A stretch of 64,000 nucleotides of DNA from Mycolicibacterium sp. TUM20985. GTDB taxonomy: Bacteria; Actinomycetota; Actinomycetes; Mycobacteriales; Mycobacteriaceae. The stretch spans positions 4,960,001 through 5,024,000 of the forward strand of contig NZ_AP027291.1 in assembly GCF_030295745.1 (NCBI RefSeq), read 5' to 3'. This document shows, in pieces, positions 1-8,723 of the stretch (position 1 is its first letter; each line of letters begins with the position of its first letter). Under the pieces are notes generated by a model that saw only the letters and a list, made by a program, of their open reading frames with translations, did not search any database and was not told the DNA's origin. Made by a program: the position numbers and the translations under genes.

Positions 1-105
1 TCGGGTGGTCGGTGAAACTCATCGGCCGGGGCGCGTTGCCAGGTGAGTCGCGGGGGTATTCCGTCACCCTAGGGTGTCCTGGAGACCATGGGACGGGAGC
101 GAGGA

Positions 106-1710
106 ATGGCAGCGGTGACCACACCGACGGGACCGATCTCGACGTGGGCACCGCTGCGGTCGCCGGTCTACCGGGCACTGTGGATCGCCCAGCTGGTCTC
201 CAATCTGGGCACCTGGATGCAGACCGTCGGCGCGCAGTGGATGCTCGTCGGGGATCCGCGCGCGGCGGTTCTGGTCCCGCTGGTGCAGACCGCGACGACG
301 CTGCCGGTGGTGCTGCTGGCGTTGCCGTCGGGTGTTCTCGCCGATCTGGTCGACCGGCGCCGGCTACTCATCGCGACGCAGGGGGCCATGGCGGCGGGTG
401 TCGGCCTGCTCGCGACGCTGACCGGGTTTGGCTTGACCACCCCGGCGGTGCTGCTGATGCTGTTGTTCGTCATCGGCTGCGGGCAGGCGCTCACGGCGCC
501 GGCATGGCAGGCGATCCAGCCCGATCTCGTTCCCTCCGAACAGATTCCGGCTGCGGCGGCGTTGGGCAGCATGAGCTTGAACGGTGCCAGGGCGATCGGC
601 CCGGCGATCGCCGGTGTGCTGGTCTCGCTGTCCGGCCCGACGCTGGTCTTCGCGCTCAACGCGGTGTCGTTCATCGGGATCGTGTTCGTCCTCGTCTGGT
701 GGCGTCGGCCTCCTGTGGTCAGCGGTTACCCACCCGAGCGGGCTCTGGCGGCGCTCGGCGCGGGCGGACGCTTCATCCGCAGCTCACCGATCGTGCGGCG
801 GATCCTGCTGCGGGCGGCGCTGTTCATTGGTCCGGCGAGCGCGCTGTGGGGACTGCTGCCGGTGATCGCGGCGAACCAACTCGGGTTGTCCTCCTCGGGC
901 TACGGGCTACTCCTCGGCGCGCTCGGTGCGGGCGCGGTGCTCGGCGCATTCCTGCTGTCGCGATTGCGGGCGCGGTTCGGCCAGAACGTCCTGCTGACGG
1001 TCGGCGCGGCGGGGTTCGCGGTGGCCACCGTGGTGCTGGCGCTGGTGCCCGTCTTCGCTGCGGTGATGGCCGCCTTGATCGTCGGCGGCGCGTCGTGGCT
1101 GCTGTCGCTGTCGACGCTCAACGCCTCCATGCAATTGAGCCTGCCGGCGTGGGTGCGCGCCCGCGGGCTGTCGGTGTATCAGCTGATCTTCATGGGCGGG
1201 CAAGCATTTGGGTCGGTGCTGTGGGGCGTGCTCGCCGCGGCGACGACCAGTGCCACCAGCCTGCTGGTCAGCGCGGGCCTGTTGGTGGTGTGCGGACTGT
1301 CGTCGATGTGGTGGCCGCTGCACGCGAACACGAGCCAGCTCGACCTGACGCTGTCCTCGCACTGGCCCGAGCCGACGCTGATCTTCGAGCCCGAACCGTT
1401 GGACGGCCCGGTGCTGGTGCTGACCTCCTACCGCGTCGCATCGTCGGACGAAGAACCCTTCCTGGCGGCGATGGCGGTACTGGGCCGGTCCCGGCAGCGC
1501 ACCGGCGCCTCGCAGTGGCGGCTGTTCCGCAGCGTCGAACACGAGTCGACGTTCGTTGAGACGTTCATCGTGCGGTCCTGGGGCGAGCACATGTTGCAGC
1601 ACTACACCCGGCTCACCGGTCAGGACCGACTGATCGAGGAGGCCGTCGAGCGCTACACCGACGGCGTTGCGGTCTCCGAACACTATCTGGCGGTCCGGGA
1701 TTCGCGGTGA
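106..1710 (+). CDS. MFS exporter, EntS/MFS_3 family
   Basis: Predicted inner-membrane exporter of the MFS_3 (enterobactin-exporter-like) family, 534 residues. The first ~410 residues alternate hydrophobic segments with short loops, and residues near 80 carry the loop 2-3 pattern GVLADLVDRRRLL typical of MFS proteins. The last ~125 residues are soluble and resemble the C-terminal part normal for this family (a monooxygenase-like dimeric alpha/beta fold). The ATG at 106 is preferred over the in-frame ATG at 88 because GGGAG lies six bases upstream of it. The substrate cannot be read from the sequence; siderophores or small drugs are usual. A strong hairpin follows the stop codon, so it is probably transcribed alone. 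Confidence 0.85.
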   Translation: MAAVTTPTGPISTWAPLRSPVYRALWIAQLVSNLGTWMQTVGAQWMLVGDPRAAVLVPLVQTATTLPVVLLALPSGVLADLVDRRRLLIATQGAMAAGVGLLATLTGFGLTTPAVLLMLLFVIGCGQALTAPAWQAIQPDLVPSEQIPAAAALGSMSLNGARAIGPAIAGVLVSLSGPTLVFALNAVSFIGIVFVLVWWRRPPVVSGYPPERALAALGAGGRFIRSSPIVRRILLRAALFIGPASALWGLLPVIAANQLGLSSSGYGLLLGALGAGAVLGAFLLSRLRARFGQNVLLTVGAAGFAVATVVLALVPVFAAVMAALIVGGASWLLSLSTLNASMQLSLPAWVRARGLSVYQLIFMGGQAFGSVLWGVLAAATTSATSLLVSAGLLVVCGLSSMWWPLHANTSQLDLTLSSHWPEPTLIFEPEPLDGPVLVLTSYRVASSDEEPFLAAMAVLGRSRQRTGASQWRLFRSVEHESTFVETFIVRSWGEHMLQHYTRLTGQDRLIEEAVERYTDGVAVSEHYLAVRDSR

Positions 1711-1738
1711 ACATCGCGATCGAGCCCCCACCTCCCCG

Positions 1739-1795
1739 CGAGCAGACGCAAAGGGCCCTGACACCCGCCGGTTCAGGGCCCTTTGCGTCTGCTCG
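1739..1795. terminator. Long perfect hairpin after the MFS gene
   Basis: Perfect 23-bp inverted repeat (1739-1761 and 1773-1795) with an 11-nt loop, starting 28 bases after the MFS stop codon and ending 45 bases before the next gene. There is no T tract. Mycobacterial terminators often lack one, so a (possibly bidirectional) terminator is the likely role. Confidence 0.75.
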
Positions 1796-1839
1796 TGACG
1801 GCCTCGTCAATTCCCGAACCTCGCGATCCGTCGGTGCCT

Positions 1840-4800
1840 ATGCTCCGCGACATGCCCGACTACGTGCCGTCCCTGCCACCGACGATTGACGGCATCCCGT
1901 CGGCGGACGGTCCGCTGCCCACGGACGCAGACCTCGTGGGCCGGCCCTACGCGCTGCCCATCGACATCCTCGCCGAGCGGCACGGCCCAATCTTCTATGC
2001 GAGTTGGAGCGGTGCCCGAAAGCTGTACGCGTTCTCCGTGGAACTCGTCGAGGAGCTGTGCGACGAGGGCAGGTTCGCCAAGAACCTCACGGCGTCCCTG
2101 GAACGGGTCCGTCCGTTGGCCGGAGACGGGCTGTTCACCGCCTTTCACGGCGAACCCAACTGGCAGAAGGCGCACGACGTCCTGCTACCCGGATTCAGCT
2201 ACGCGGGGCTGCGCAACTACCACGACGCGATGCTCGACATCAACCGCCAGTTGGTCTCGCGGTGGGACGCCCGTGTTGGCGTCGGCCCGGTGGACGTCTC
2301 CGATGATCTGCAGAAACTGGCCATGGACACCGTCGGGCTGGCGGGCTTCGGGGCACGGTTCGAGTCATACGCCTACGACGGTCTGGCCCCGATCCCGCAG
2401 AGCTTCACCAACGCGCTGACCGAGGTCTTCGCACACGGCGAGACACCGGAGTTCGAGGCCGAGTTGTCGACCCTGCACGCCTACTTCGGCGAGCTGATCG
2501 CCGGGCACACCGCCGGTGGCACCGGGGATCTGCTCTACGTCATGCTCGGCGCAGAGGGGGCTCAGGCTCTCGGCGAGGACAACATCCGCAACCAGATCAT
2601 GACCTTCCTGATCGCCGGACAGCTGACGACGTCGGAGCTCATGCCGAACACCGTCTACAACCTGCTGCACCATCCCGGGGTTCTGGCCCGAGTGCGGGCC
2701 GAGGTGGACGCCGTGTTCGGACCTGACGACGACCACCTGCCGACCTACGACGACATCGGCAAACTCAGCTACCTGCGTCAGGTGATCAGCGAGACGCTGC
2801 GACTGTCCCCGCCCGTGCTGAGCTTCGATCGGATGGCGTTGGCGGACACGGTGATCGGTGGGAAGTATCCGGTCAAGCAAGGTGAGGCCGTCACGGTGTT
2901 GACCGGAGCACTACACCGTCAGCCGCAGTGGGGCGACAATCCCGAGCTGTTCGATCCGTCTCGATTCGATCCCGTTGTCGCAGAGGACCGGTCCACCGCA
3001 TCGTTCAAGCCGTTCGGCACCGGCGAGCGCTCGTGCATCGGACGTCAGTTCGCGCTGCACGAGGCGGCGATGCTGGTCGCCAGGGTCGTGCACCGTTACC
3101 GGCTCGTCGACTCCCAGCACTACGTATTGCAGTGGGAGGGCCTCAGCCGTCGGCCGGTCGGGTTCCACGTCGATCTCCTGCGGCGTACCTCTACCGAGCG
3201 AGTGGTGATGTCTGCGGCGACGACGGCCGCTGCGCCAACGGTTTCGGCGGCGACCCCGGTGAAGGCGGGGATGACGTTGACCGTCTTGCACGGGTCGAAT
3301 CTCGGCACCTGCCGGGCGCTGGCCAAGCAGCTCGCCGAGGAGGCCACCGACATCGGTTGCGTTGCAACGGTCGCGCCCCTGGACTCCGCTGCCGGGAACT
3401 GGCCCAACGCCGATGCGGTCGTGATCGTCGCGTCGTCGTACAACGGCCAGCCCACCGACGACGCGCGCGAGTTCGTGACGTGGTTGTTCGGTGATGATGC
3501 TGCGCTGCAGAATAATCCGCTGTTTGCCGTCCTCGGCGTCGGCGACCACAACTGGGCCGACACGTATCAGGCCATTCCGATCCGCATCGACGAACGGCTG
3601 ACCGGACTCGGCGGACGGGCGCTGCTGCCCCGCGCGGCAGCGGACACCTCGGGGGATCTCAACGGGACGCTCGAGGAGTTCACCGGCGCGCTCTGGTCGG
3701 CATTGGCGGAGCACTACGGCGATCCCGACGCGGCATCGCTGACGACCAACGACGAACCGCTCTACGACCTGCGTCTGATCCAGGGGCCGGTGACCGCGGC
3801 GATCGACGCGAGGTTCGCGGTGCAGCCGATGACCGTCACACTGAACGACGTACTGGTGAGCGCCGCGGGCCAGGCCAAACACTATGTCCGCGTAGCGCTT
3901 CCCGACACCGTCGAATACGCCACGGGTGACCACCTGACGGTGCTGGCCGACAATCCGCCCGAGGTGGTCGACACGGTGCTCGACCTGTTGAACATCGATC
4001 CGGAACTTCGGCTGTCGATCAACCCGAGGCGCACCTCGAGACGGCTCATCGCGCTGGACCGGGAGGTGAGCGTGCGCGAACTGCTCACCCACTTCGTCGA
4101 ACTACGAAAGCCCGCGACCCGCAGCCAGCTGCGTCGCCTCGCAGCGGCCAACCCGTGTGAACCGGAGCGCCGACGGCTCGAGGAGCTCGCCGAGTCGCCC
4201 GACCCGTGCACGCTGAGCCCGTTGGAGTGCCTGCATCAGTTCCCGGCGTGCGCACTGACGGGCGCCGATCTCCTCGAACTGCTCGAACCCATGACGCCGC
4301 GACACTATTCGATCGCGTCGTCGTCGCGGTTGTCGGCGCACGAGGTGGCACTGATCGTCAGCGTCCTCGACACGCCGGCGCGCTCCGGCCTCGGGCTGTT
4401 CAAGGGGGTCGCGTCCAATCATCTGGCGGGGGTCGCCCCCGGAGCGTTGATCCGCGCCAGGATCGATCCCGCCCGGCAGGCGTTCCGGGCCGGCGCGGAC
4501 CCGCAGCGCAACGTGATCCTGGTGAGCGCGGGTACCGGCGTCGCCCCGTTCTGCGGCTTCCTCGGCGACCGGTTGGCGGCGAAGCGGGCCGGCGAACCGT
4601 TCTCGTCGGCGCTGTGCTTCTTCGGCGTGCGAGATCCGGAGGTGGACTACATCTTCCGCGACGAGTTCGAGGAGGGTGAACGACAGGGCATCGTGCGGAT
4701 GCGGCCCGCGTTCTCCCGAGCCCCGCAGAACGGCGTGCGCTACGTCCAGGACCGGATCGCCGCCGACGCCGACGACGTCTGGGACCTGCTCGGCGACCCC

Positions 4801-4977
4801 ACGAAGAACACCCACGTCTTCGTCTGCGGGGACGGAGGTCGGATGGCGCCCGCGGTCCGTGCGGCGTTCCGGGACATCTACCGGGCGCGCACGGGAACGG
4901 ATGACGCCGCTGCGAAGGACTGGCTCGAGGCGTTGGTCGAATCGGATCGCTACGTCGAGGACGTGTGGGCGGGCTGA
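1840..4977 (+). CDS. CYP102-type cytochrome P450-reductase fusion
   Basis: Self-sufficient P450 of the BM3 (CYP102A) type, 1045 residues against 1049 in BM3; the family hydroxylates fatty acids with NADPH. Order of domains: P450 (about 1-460) with ExxR (SETLR), and the haem loop FKPFGTGERSCIG with Cys399 as ligand; FMN flavodoxin from about 477 (VLHGSNLGTC, SYNGQPTDD); FAD/NADPH reductase with RHYSIASS and GTGVAPFCGFL. The I-helix reads AGQLTTSE (residues 259-266) where BM3 has AGHETTSG, so the acid before the conserved Thr is Leu262. The ATG at 1840 is chosen because an earlier in-frame start at 1783 would lie inside the terminator hairpin; ATG 1852 is also possible. No strong ribosome site is visible. 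It is convergent with the ketosynthase-like gene. Confidence 0.92.
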   Translation: MLRDMPDYVPSLPPTIDGIPSADGPLPTDADLVGRPYALPIDILAERHGPIFYASWSGARKLYAFSVELVEELCDEGRFAKNLTASLERVRPLAGDGLFTAFHGEPNWQKAHDVLLPGFSYAGLRNYHDAMLDINRQLVSRWDARVGVGPVDVSDDLQKLAMDTVGLAGFGARFESYAYDGLAPIPQSFTNALTEVFAHGETPEFEAELSTLHAYFGELIAGHTAGGTGDLLYVMLGAEGAQALGEDNIRNQIMTFLIAGQLTTSELMPNTVYNLLHHPGVLARVRAEVDAVFGPDDDHLPTYDDIGKLSYLRQVISETLRLSPPVLSFDRMALADTVIGGKYPVKQGEAVTVLTGALHRQPQWGDNPELFDPSRFDPVVAEDRSTASFKPFGTGERSCIGRQFALHEAAMLVARVVHRYRLVDSQHYVLQWEGLSRRPVGFHVDLLRRTSTERVVMSAATTAAAPTVSAATPVKAGMTLTVLHGSNLGTCRALAKQLAEEATDIGCVATVAPLDSAAGNWPNADAVVIVASSYNGQPTDDAREFVTWLFGDDAALQNNPLFAVLGVGDHNWADTYQAIPIRIDERLTGLGGRALLPRAAADTSGDLNGTLEEFTGALWSALAEHYGDPDAASLTTNDEPLYDLRLIQGPVTAAIDARFAVQPMTVTLNDVLVSAAGQAKHYVRVALPDTVEYATGDHLTVLADNPPEVVDTVLDLLNIDPELRLSINPRRTSRRLIALDREVSVRELLTHFVELRKPATRSQLRRLAAANPCEPERRRLEELAESPDPCTLSPLECLHQFPACALTGADLLELLEPMTPRHYSIASSSRLSAHEVALIVSVLDTPARSGLGLFKGVASNHLAGVAPGALIRARIDPARQAFRAGADPQRNVILVSAGTGVAPFCGFLGDRLAAKRAGEPFSSALCFFGVRDPEVDYIFRDEFEEGERQGIVRMRPAFSRAPQNGVRYVQDRIAADADDVWDLLGDPTKNTHVFVCGDGGRMAPAVRAAFRDIYRARTGTDDAAAKDWLEALVESDRYVEDVWAG

Positions 4978-4986
4978 CCGTCGGGG

Positions 4987-6237
4987 CTACACGGCGCCGA
5001 ACACTAGCGCGACGTTGTACCCACCGAATCCAAAGCAGTCGGTGAGCGCGTAGCGGTACTCGCCGCGGCGGGGCCGGTCGGTCACCACGTCGAGGTCGAT
5101 GGCGGGGTCACACGTCTCGAGGTTCAACGTCGGCGGCACCACCTGGTCGCGGAGCGCCTGCACGGTCAGGACCGCGTCGATGGCTCCCGTCGCACCCCAG
5201 GAGTGTCCGAGTGCCCCCAACGGCGCGTAGACCACGGGCCTGTGACCGTCGAGGACCTGGTGCAACGCCTTGGCCTCGGCCAGGTCGCCGGGTCCGGTTC
5301 CGGTGGCATGCGCGCTGACGAGGTCGACGTCGTCGGGCGCAATGCCTGCGAGATCGATCGCTCGGGCGATCGCACGCGCAGCGGAGTCGCCGCTCGGGTC
5401 CGGTGCGATGGGGTCGTAGCCGTCCGAGGTGATGGCGGCACCCAACAGCCGGCCGAGGATCGTCGCTCCGCGAGCCACGGCGTGCTCCTCGGTCTCGAGG
5501 AGCATCATCGCGCCGCCCTCGCTGAATACCGTGCCGTTGCGATCGACGTCGAAGGGGCGGCAGGCCGCGGCGGGGTGGTCGTTGTTCCTCGAGAGCAGTC
5601 CCATTTGGTTGAACGACGCGATGGGCACCGCGGCGATCCAGGTATCGATGCCGCCGCAGATGGCGAAGTCGGCGTCCCCGAAGACGATGGCGCGCCATGC
5701 CTCGGCGATGGCACCCGCACCGGAGGCGTCTGCCATGAGCGGGGTGACGACGCCCGCCTTCGCCTTGCGCTCCAGACCGACGGCGGCGGCCGGCGAGTTG
5801 GGCATGTACATCTGGATGGCCAGCGGCGACACGGCACGCATGCCCTTCTCCTTGAAGGTCTCGTACTGGACGACGGTCTCCTCGGAGGTGCCGAGCGCCA
5901 GCCCGATGGAAATCATTAATCGGGAAGTGTCGACGTCGTCGAGTCCGGACTGGTCCCACAACCGGCGGCTCAGGATGAGCGCCATCTTTTGCAGATACGA
6001 CAGTCGCCGCAGTTCGATGCGGTTGAAATGGTGGTCGAAGTCCTCGTGCAGCGGCCCACCGATGCGGACCGGAAGGTCGAACTCGGCGACGAAGGGCTTG
6101 TCGAGGGGGCGGATGCCGCTTTGGCCGTCGAGCAGCCGGCGCCAGGTCTCCTCGGCGTCGGTGGAGATCGACGTGGTCGACGTGATCGCGGTGACCACGA
6201 CGTTCGGGTGGTCTGCTTCCGTTCGCTCCGTGGACAT
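4987..6237 (-). CDS. KasA/KasB-like ketosynthase fold without catalytic Cys
   Basis: Full-length (416 aa) homologue of the mycobacterial beta-ketoacyl-ACP synthases KasA/KasB, which extend meromycolate chains in FAS-II. Similarity to my recollection of KasA runs along the whole chain (VGLERKAKAGVVTPL, AICGGID, AACRPFDVDRNG, TDCFGFGGYNVAL). The active-site Cys, in KasA within SACASG, is replaced: the protein reads MADASG with Asp170 (codon complement 5728-5730). The conserved Lys before the second His is also lost (APLGALGHS where KasA has APKSALGHS). Both His residues, in SAHATGT and GALGHSWG, remain. It therefore cannot use the normal Cys-thioester chemistry; a decarboxylase, chain-length-factor-like partner or regulatory role is possible. 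It ends nine bases from the convergent P450. Confidence 0.85.
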   Translation of the reverse strand: MSTERTEADHPNVVVTAITSTTSISTDAEETWRRLLDGQSGIRPLDKPFVAEFDLPVRIGGPLHEDFDHHFNRIELRRLSYLQKMALILSRRLWDQSGLDDVDTSRLMISIGLALGTSEETVVQYETFKEKGMRAVSPLAIQMYMPNSPAAAVGLERKAKAGVVTPLMADASGAGAIAEAWRAIVFGDADFAICGGIDTWIAAVPIASFNQMGLLSRNNDHPAAACRPFDVDRNGTVFSEGGAMMLLETEEHAVARGATILGRLLGAAITSDGYDPIAPDPSGDSAARAIARAIDLAGIAPDDVDLVSAHATGTGPGDLAEAKALHQVLDGHRPVVYAPLGALGHSWGATGAIDAVLTVQALRDQVVPPTLNLETCDPAIDLDVVTDRPRRGEYRYALTDCFGFGGYNVALVFGAV

Positions 6238-6323
6238 ACCCCTCGCTTCGGCGGTCGGCCCGACCTGGCTGCCCGATTTTACGTCGGCGGCGACGGCACG
6301 ACGAGCAGGCCTAGCATCGAAGA

Positions 6324-7388
6324 ATGGACCATCGCAGCCTCGGCCGAACCGGAATCCAAGTCAGCCCGCTATGTCTGGGCGCCATGATGTTCGGTGCCTG
6401 GGGTGAACCCGACCACGACACCTCCATCGACGTCATCCACGCGGCGCTGGACGCCGGTATCAACTTCATCGACACCGCCGACGTGTACTCCCAAGGAGAG
6501 TCGGAGGTCATCGTCGGCAAGGCCTTGGCCAAGGGCAAACGGGACGACGTGGTGCTGGCTACCAAGTTCCACGTGCAGATGGGCGTTCCGGTCAACGCGC
6601 CGATGGGCACGGCGGGTGACCCCAATCAGCGGGGCAACTCGCGACGCTGGATCATCCGCGCGGTCGAGGACAGCCTGCGCCGGCTGGACACCGACTGGAT
6701 CGATCTCTACCAGGTGCACCGGCCCGACGCCGACACCGACGTCGAGGAGACGCTGGCGGCGCTGACCGACCTGCAGAGCCAAGGCAAGATCCGCGCCTTC
6801 GGCTCGTCGACCTTCCCCGCACACCAGATGGTGCAGGCCCAATGGGTCAGCGAGCGAAGAGGTTTGGGCCGCTTCGTCACCGAGCAGCCGCCCTACTCAC
6901 TGCTCGCGCGAGGTATCGAGGCCGATGTGCTGCCCGTGGCGCAGGAGTACGGGATGGGCGTGCTGCCGTGGAGCCCACTGGCCGGCGGCTGGCTCACCGG
7001 CGGGTACCGCAAGGGCCGGGACCTGCCAGAGTCCAAGCGCCGCAGCCGAATGCCCGCGCGTTTCGACCTGGACACCCCGGACAACCAGCGCAAGCTCGAC
7101 GCGGCGGACGCACTGGGCCGGTTGGCCGACGAGTCCGGACTGACGCTGGTCCACCTGGCGCTGGCGTTCGTCATGCAGCATCCCGCGGTCACCGCGCCTA
7201 TCATCGGGCCACGCACCATGGAGCACCTGCAGTCACAGCTCGGGGCCGCCGACGTCACGCTGCCGGTCGACGTGCTGGACGCGATCGACGAGATCGTTCC
7301 GCCGGGGTTGACGATCTCGAGTGCGGATGCGGGCTATCAGCCGCCGGCACTGACCGACCCGTTCCTGCGGCGGCGCCGGACGGCGTAG
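6324..7388 (+). CDS. Aldo/keto reductase
   Basis: NADPH-dependent aldo/keto reductase of the AKR11/YajO-type, 354 residues, cytosolic (alpha/beta)8 barrel. The catalytic tetrad can be placed: Asp and Tyr in FIDTADVYSQGESE (about 48-61), Lys in VLATKFH, and His in IDLYQVHRPD. The C-terminal cofactor loop is PIIGPRTMEHLQSQL. The N-terminus MDHRSLGRTGIQVSPLCLG is typical of the family. It is divergent from the ketosynthase-like gene with 86 bases between the starts. The physiological substrate is unknown. Confidence 0.9.
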   Translation: MDHRSLGRTGIQVSPLCLGAMMFGAWGEPDHDTSIDVIHAALDAGINFIDTADVYSQGESEVIVGKALAKGKRDDVVLATKFHVQMGVPVNAPMGTAGDPNQRGNSRRWIIRAVEDSLRRLDTDWIDLYQVHRPDADTDVEETLAALTDLQSQGKIRAFGSSTFPAHQMVQAQWVSERRGLGRFVTEQPPYSLLARGIEADVLPVAQEYGMGVLPWSPLAGGWLTGGYRKGRDLPESKRRSRMPARFDLDTPDNQRKLDAADALGRLADESGLTLVHLALAFVMQHPAVTAPIIGPRTMEHLQSQLGAADVTLPVDVLDAIDEIVPPGLTISSADAGYQPPALTDPFLRRRRTA

Positions 7389-7389
7389 T

Positions 7390-7830
7390 TCAGTTGGCGG
7401 CGAGCTCGAAGACCGGGATGACGCGGTCGGTGCGCTTCTCGTATTCGCCGAAGCCGGGCGCGCGTTCGACGATGCGCTCATAGATGTTGTGCCGCTCGGC
7501 TTTCGGCAATTCGCGGGCGAGCATCTGCTGAGGCGGTTCGGGTCCGATCTCGACGGTGACGGTGGGGTCGGCACGCAGGTTGAACACCCAGGCGGGGCTG
7601 GCGGGGCGGCCGGCTGCTGAGCCGACGACGTAGACCTTGCCGTCGATGTCGAAGTATCCGATCAGGTTCTCGCGCGGTTCCCCGCTCTTGGCGCCCGTCG
7701 AGGTCATGATCAGCAGTGGGAAGCCCTCGAATTGCCCACCCACCTTCCCGTCGTTGCTGCGGAACTCCGCAATGTTGTGCCTGTTGAACTCGCGCTCGGA
7801 TTGCATCTCGTCGTCGGCCATGGTTTCCAT
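7390..7830 (-). CDS. Ddn-type deazaflavin (F420)-dependent nitroreductase family
   Basis: 146-residue protein of the split-barrel deazaflavin-dependent reductase family (Ddn, formerly DUF385), which uses coenzyme F420 in mycobacteria. Family signatures are LLIMTSTGAKSGEPRENLIGYFDIDGKVYVV in pattern (seen at residues about 40-70), followed by PAWVFNLRADPTVTVEIG. Starts at Met1 or Met4 are both possible. It is convergent with the aldo/keto reductase (one base between stop codons). The substrate is unknown; the family reduces quinones and nitroaromatics. Confidence 0.85.
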   Translation of the reverse strand: METMADDEMQSEREFNRHNIAEFRSNDGKVGGQFEGFPLLIMTSTGAKSGEPRENLIGYFDIDGKVYVVGSAAGRPASPAWVFNLRADPTVTVEIGPEPPQQMLARELPKAERHNIYERIVERAPGFGEYEKRTDRVIPVFELAAN

Positions 7831-7877
7831 GGTGGCACGGGTGGGACGGCGGGAGGGCCGATCACTAGGGTGCTGAC

Positions 7878-8708
7878 ATGAGCACTACCGACGCGGACGT
7901 GCAGATGCACGTGGGAACGCTGTACCGCTATCCGGTGAAGTCGATGCTCGGCGAGGCCGTCGACGCACTCTTCATCGACGAACGGGGCGTCGAGGGCGAC
8001 CGGCGCCTGGCCCTGATCGACGAGGCGACCGGCCGGGTGGCCAGCGCCAAGCAGGCACGACTATGGCGGGCCCTGCTGACGTGCAGCGCCACCATGGACG
8101 CCGGTCGAGTGAGCATCCAGATGCCCGACGGAGTGACGATGGCCGCCGAGGCGGACGAGGTGGATGCCCGACTTTCGAAACTGCTTGCCCGACAGGTACA
8201 TCTGGCCCACAGCCGGCCGCCGGGGGCATCCGTGGAGCGGGCGGATCCCGAGCAGGTGCTCGAGTTCGGCCTGGATGCCGAGGTCGAGGCGCCCCTGCTG
8301 GAGTTGGCCGAGGCGACTCCGGGCGCATCGTTCACCGACTACGCGCCGGTACACGCGATCACCACCGCCACCCTAGAACGCATCGACATCGACGCCGAGC
8401 GCTACCGACCCAATCTGGTGATCGTCACCCCGCCTGGCTTTCCGCCGTATGCGGAGAACGAGTGGACGGGCCGCACCCTCGCGGTGGGACAGGCACGGCT
8501 GCGGTCTCTCGGTCCGACCCCGCGGTGTGTCATCCCCACGCTCGAGCACGGTCGGCTGGGCCGCGCACCGCAGGCGATACGCACGCCCGCATCCGAAAAC
8601 CGCGTTTCGGCATTGGACATGGGTGTGCTGCCGTGTGCCGGGGCGTACTTCGAAGTCGTTGCGGCGGCGACGATTCGGGTGGGGGATCGGGTTTCGCTTG
8701 GGGAGTAG
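7878..8708 (+). CDS. MOSC domain protein
   Basis: 276-residue molybdenum-cofactor sulfurase C-terminal (MOSC) protein. An N-terminal beta-barrel module (GTLYRYPVKSMLGEAVDALFIDERGVEGDRR in pattern, residues 12-43) is followed by the MOSC core with the conserved Cys in GPTPRCVIPTL (about residue 218), the residue thought to carry sulfur or bind the cofactor. Relatives are YcbX/mARC-like oxidoreductases or sulfur carriers. It is divergent from the Ddn-type gene (47 bases between starts). Confidence 0.85.
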   Translation: MSTTDADVQMHVGTLYRYPVKSMLGEAVDALFIDERGVEGDRRLALIDEATGRVASAKQARLWRALLTCSATMDAGRVSIQMPDGVTMAAEADEVDARLSKLLARQVHLAHSRPPGASVERADPEQVLEFGLDAEVEAPLLELAEATPGASFTDYAPVHAITTATLERIDIDAERYRPNLVIVTPPGFPPYAENEWTGRTLAVGQARLRSLGPTPRCVIPTLEHGRLGRAPQAIRTPASENRVSALDMGVLPCAGAYFEVVAAATIRVGDRVSLGE

Positions 8709-8723
8709 TGGTTTCGTGGGCGG

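Noticed and set aside
88..105. ATG at 88 as start of the MFS exporter
   Set aside because: In frame, but the ribosome site fits ATG 106 and the added six residues are unlike an exporter N-terminus.
12..1559. 515-codon frame overlapping the MFS gene
   Set aside because: It is the +2 frame of the exporter, Gly/Arg/Ala-rich with no family pattern.
2911..4092. 393-codon antisense frame within the CYP102 gene
   Set aside because: High-GC antisense shadow; the sense strand has all P450 and flavodoxin motifs.
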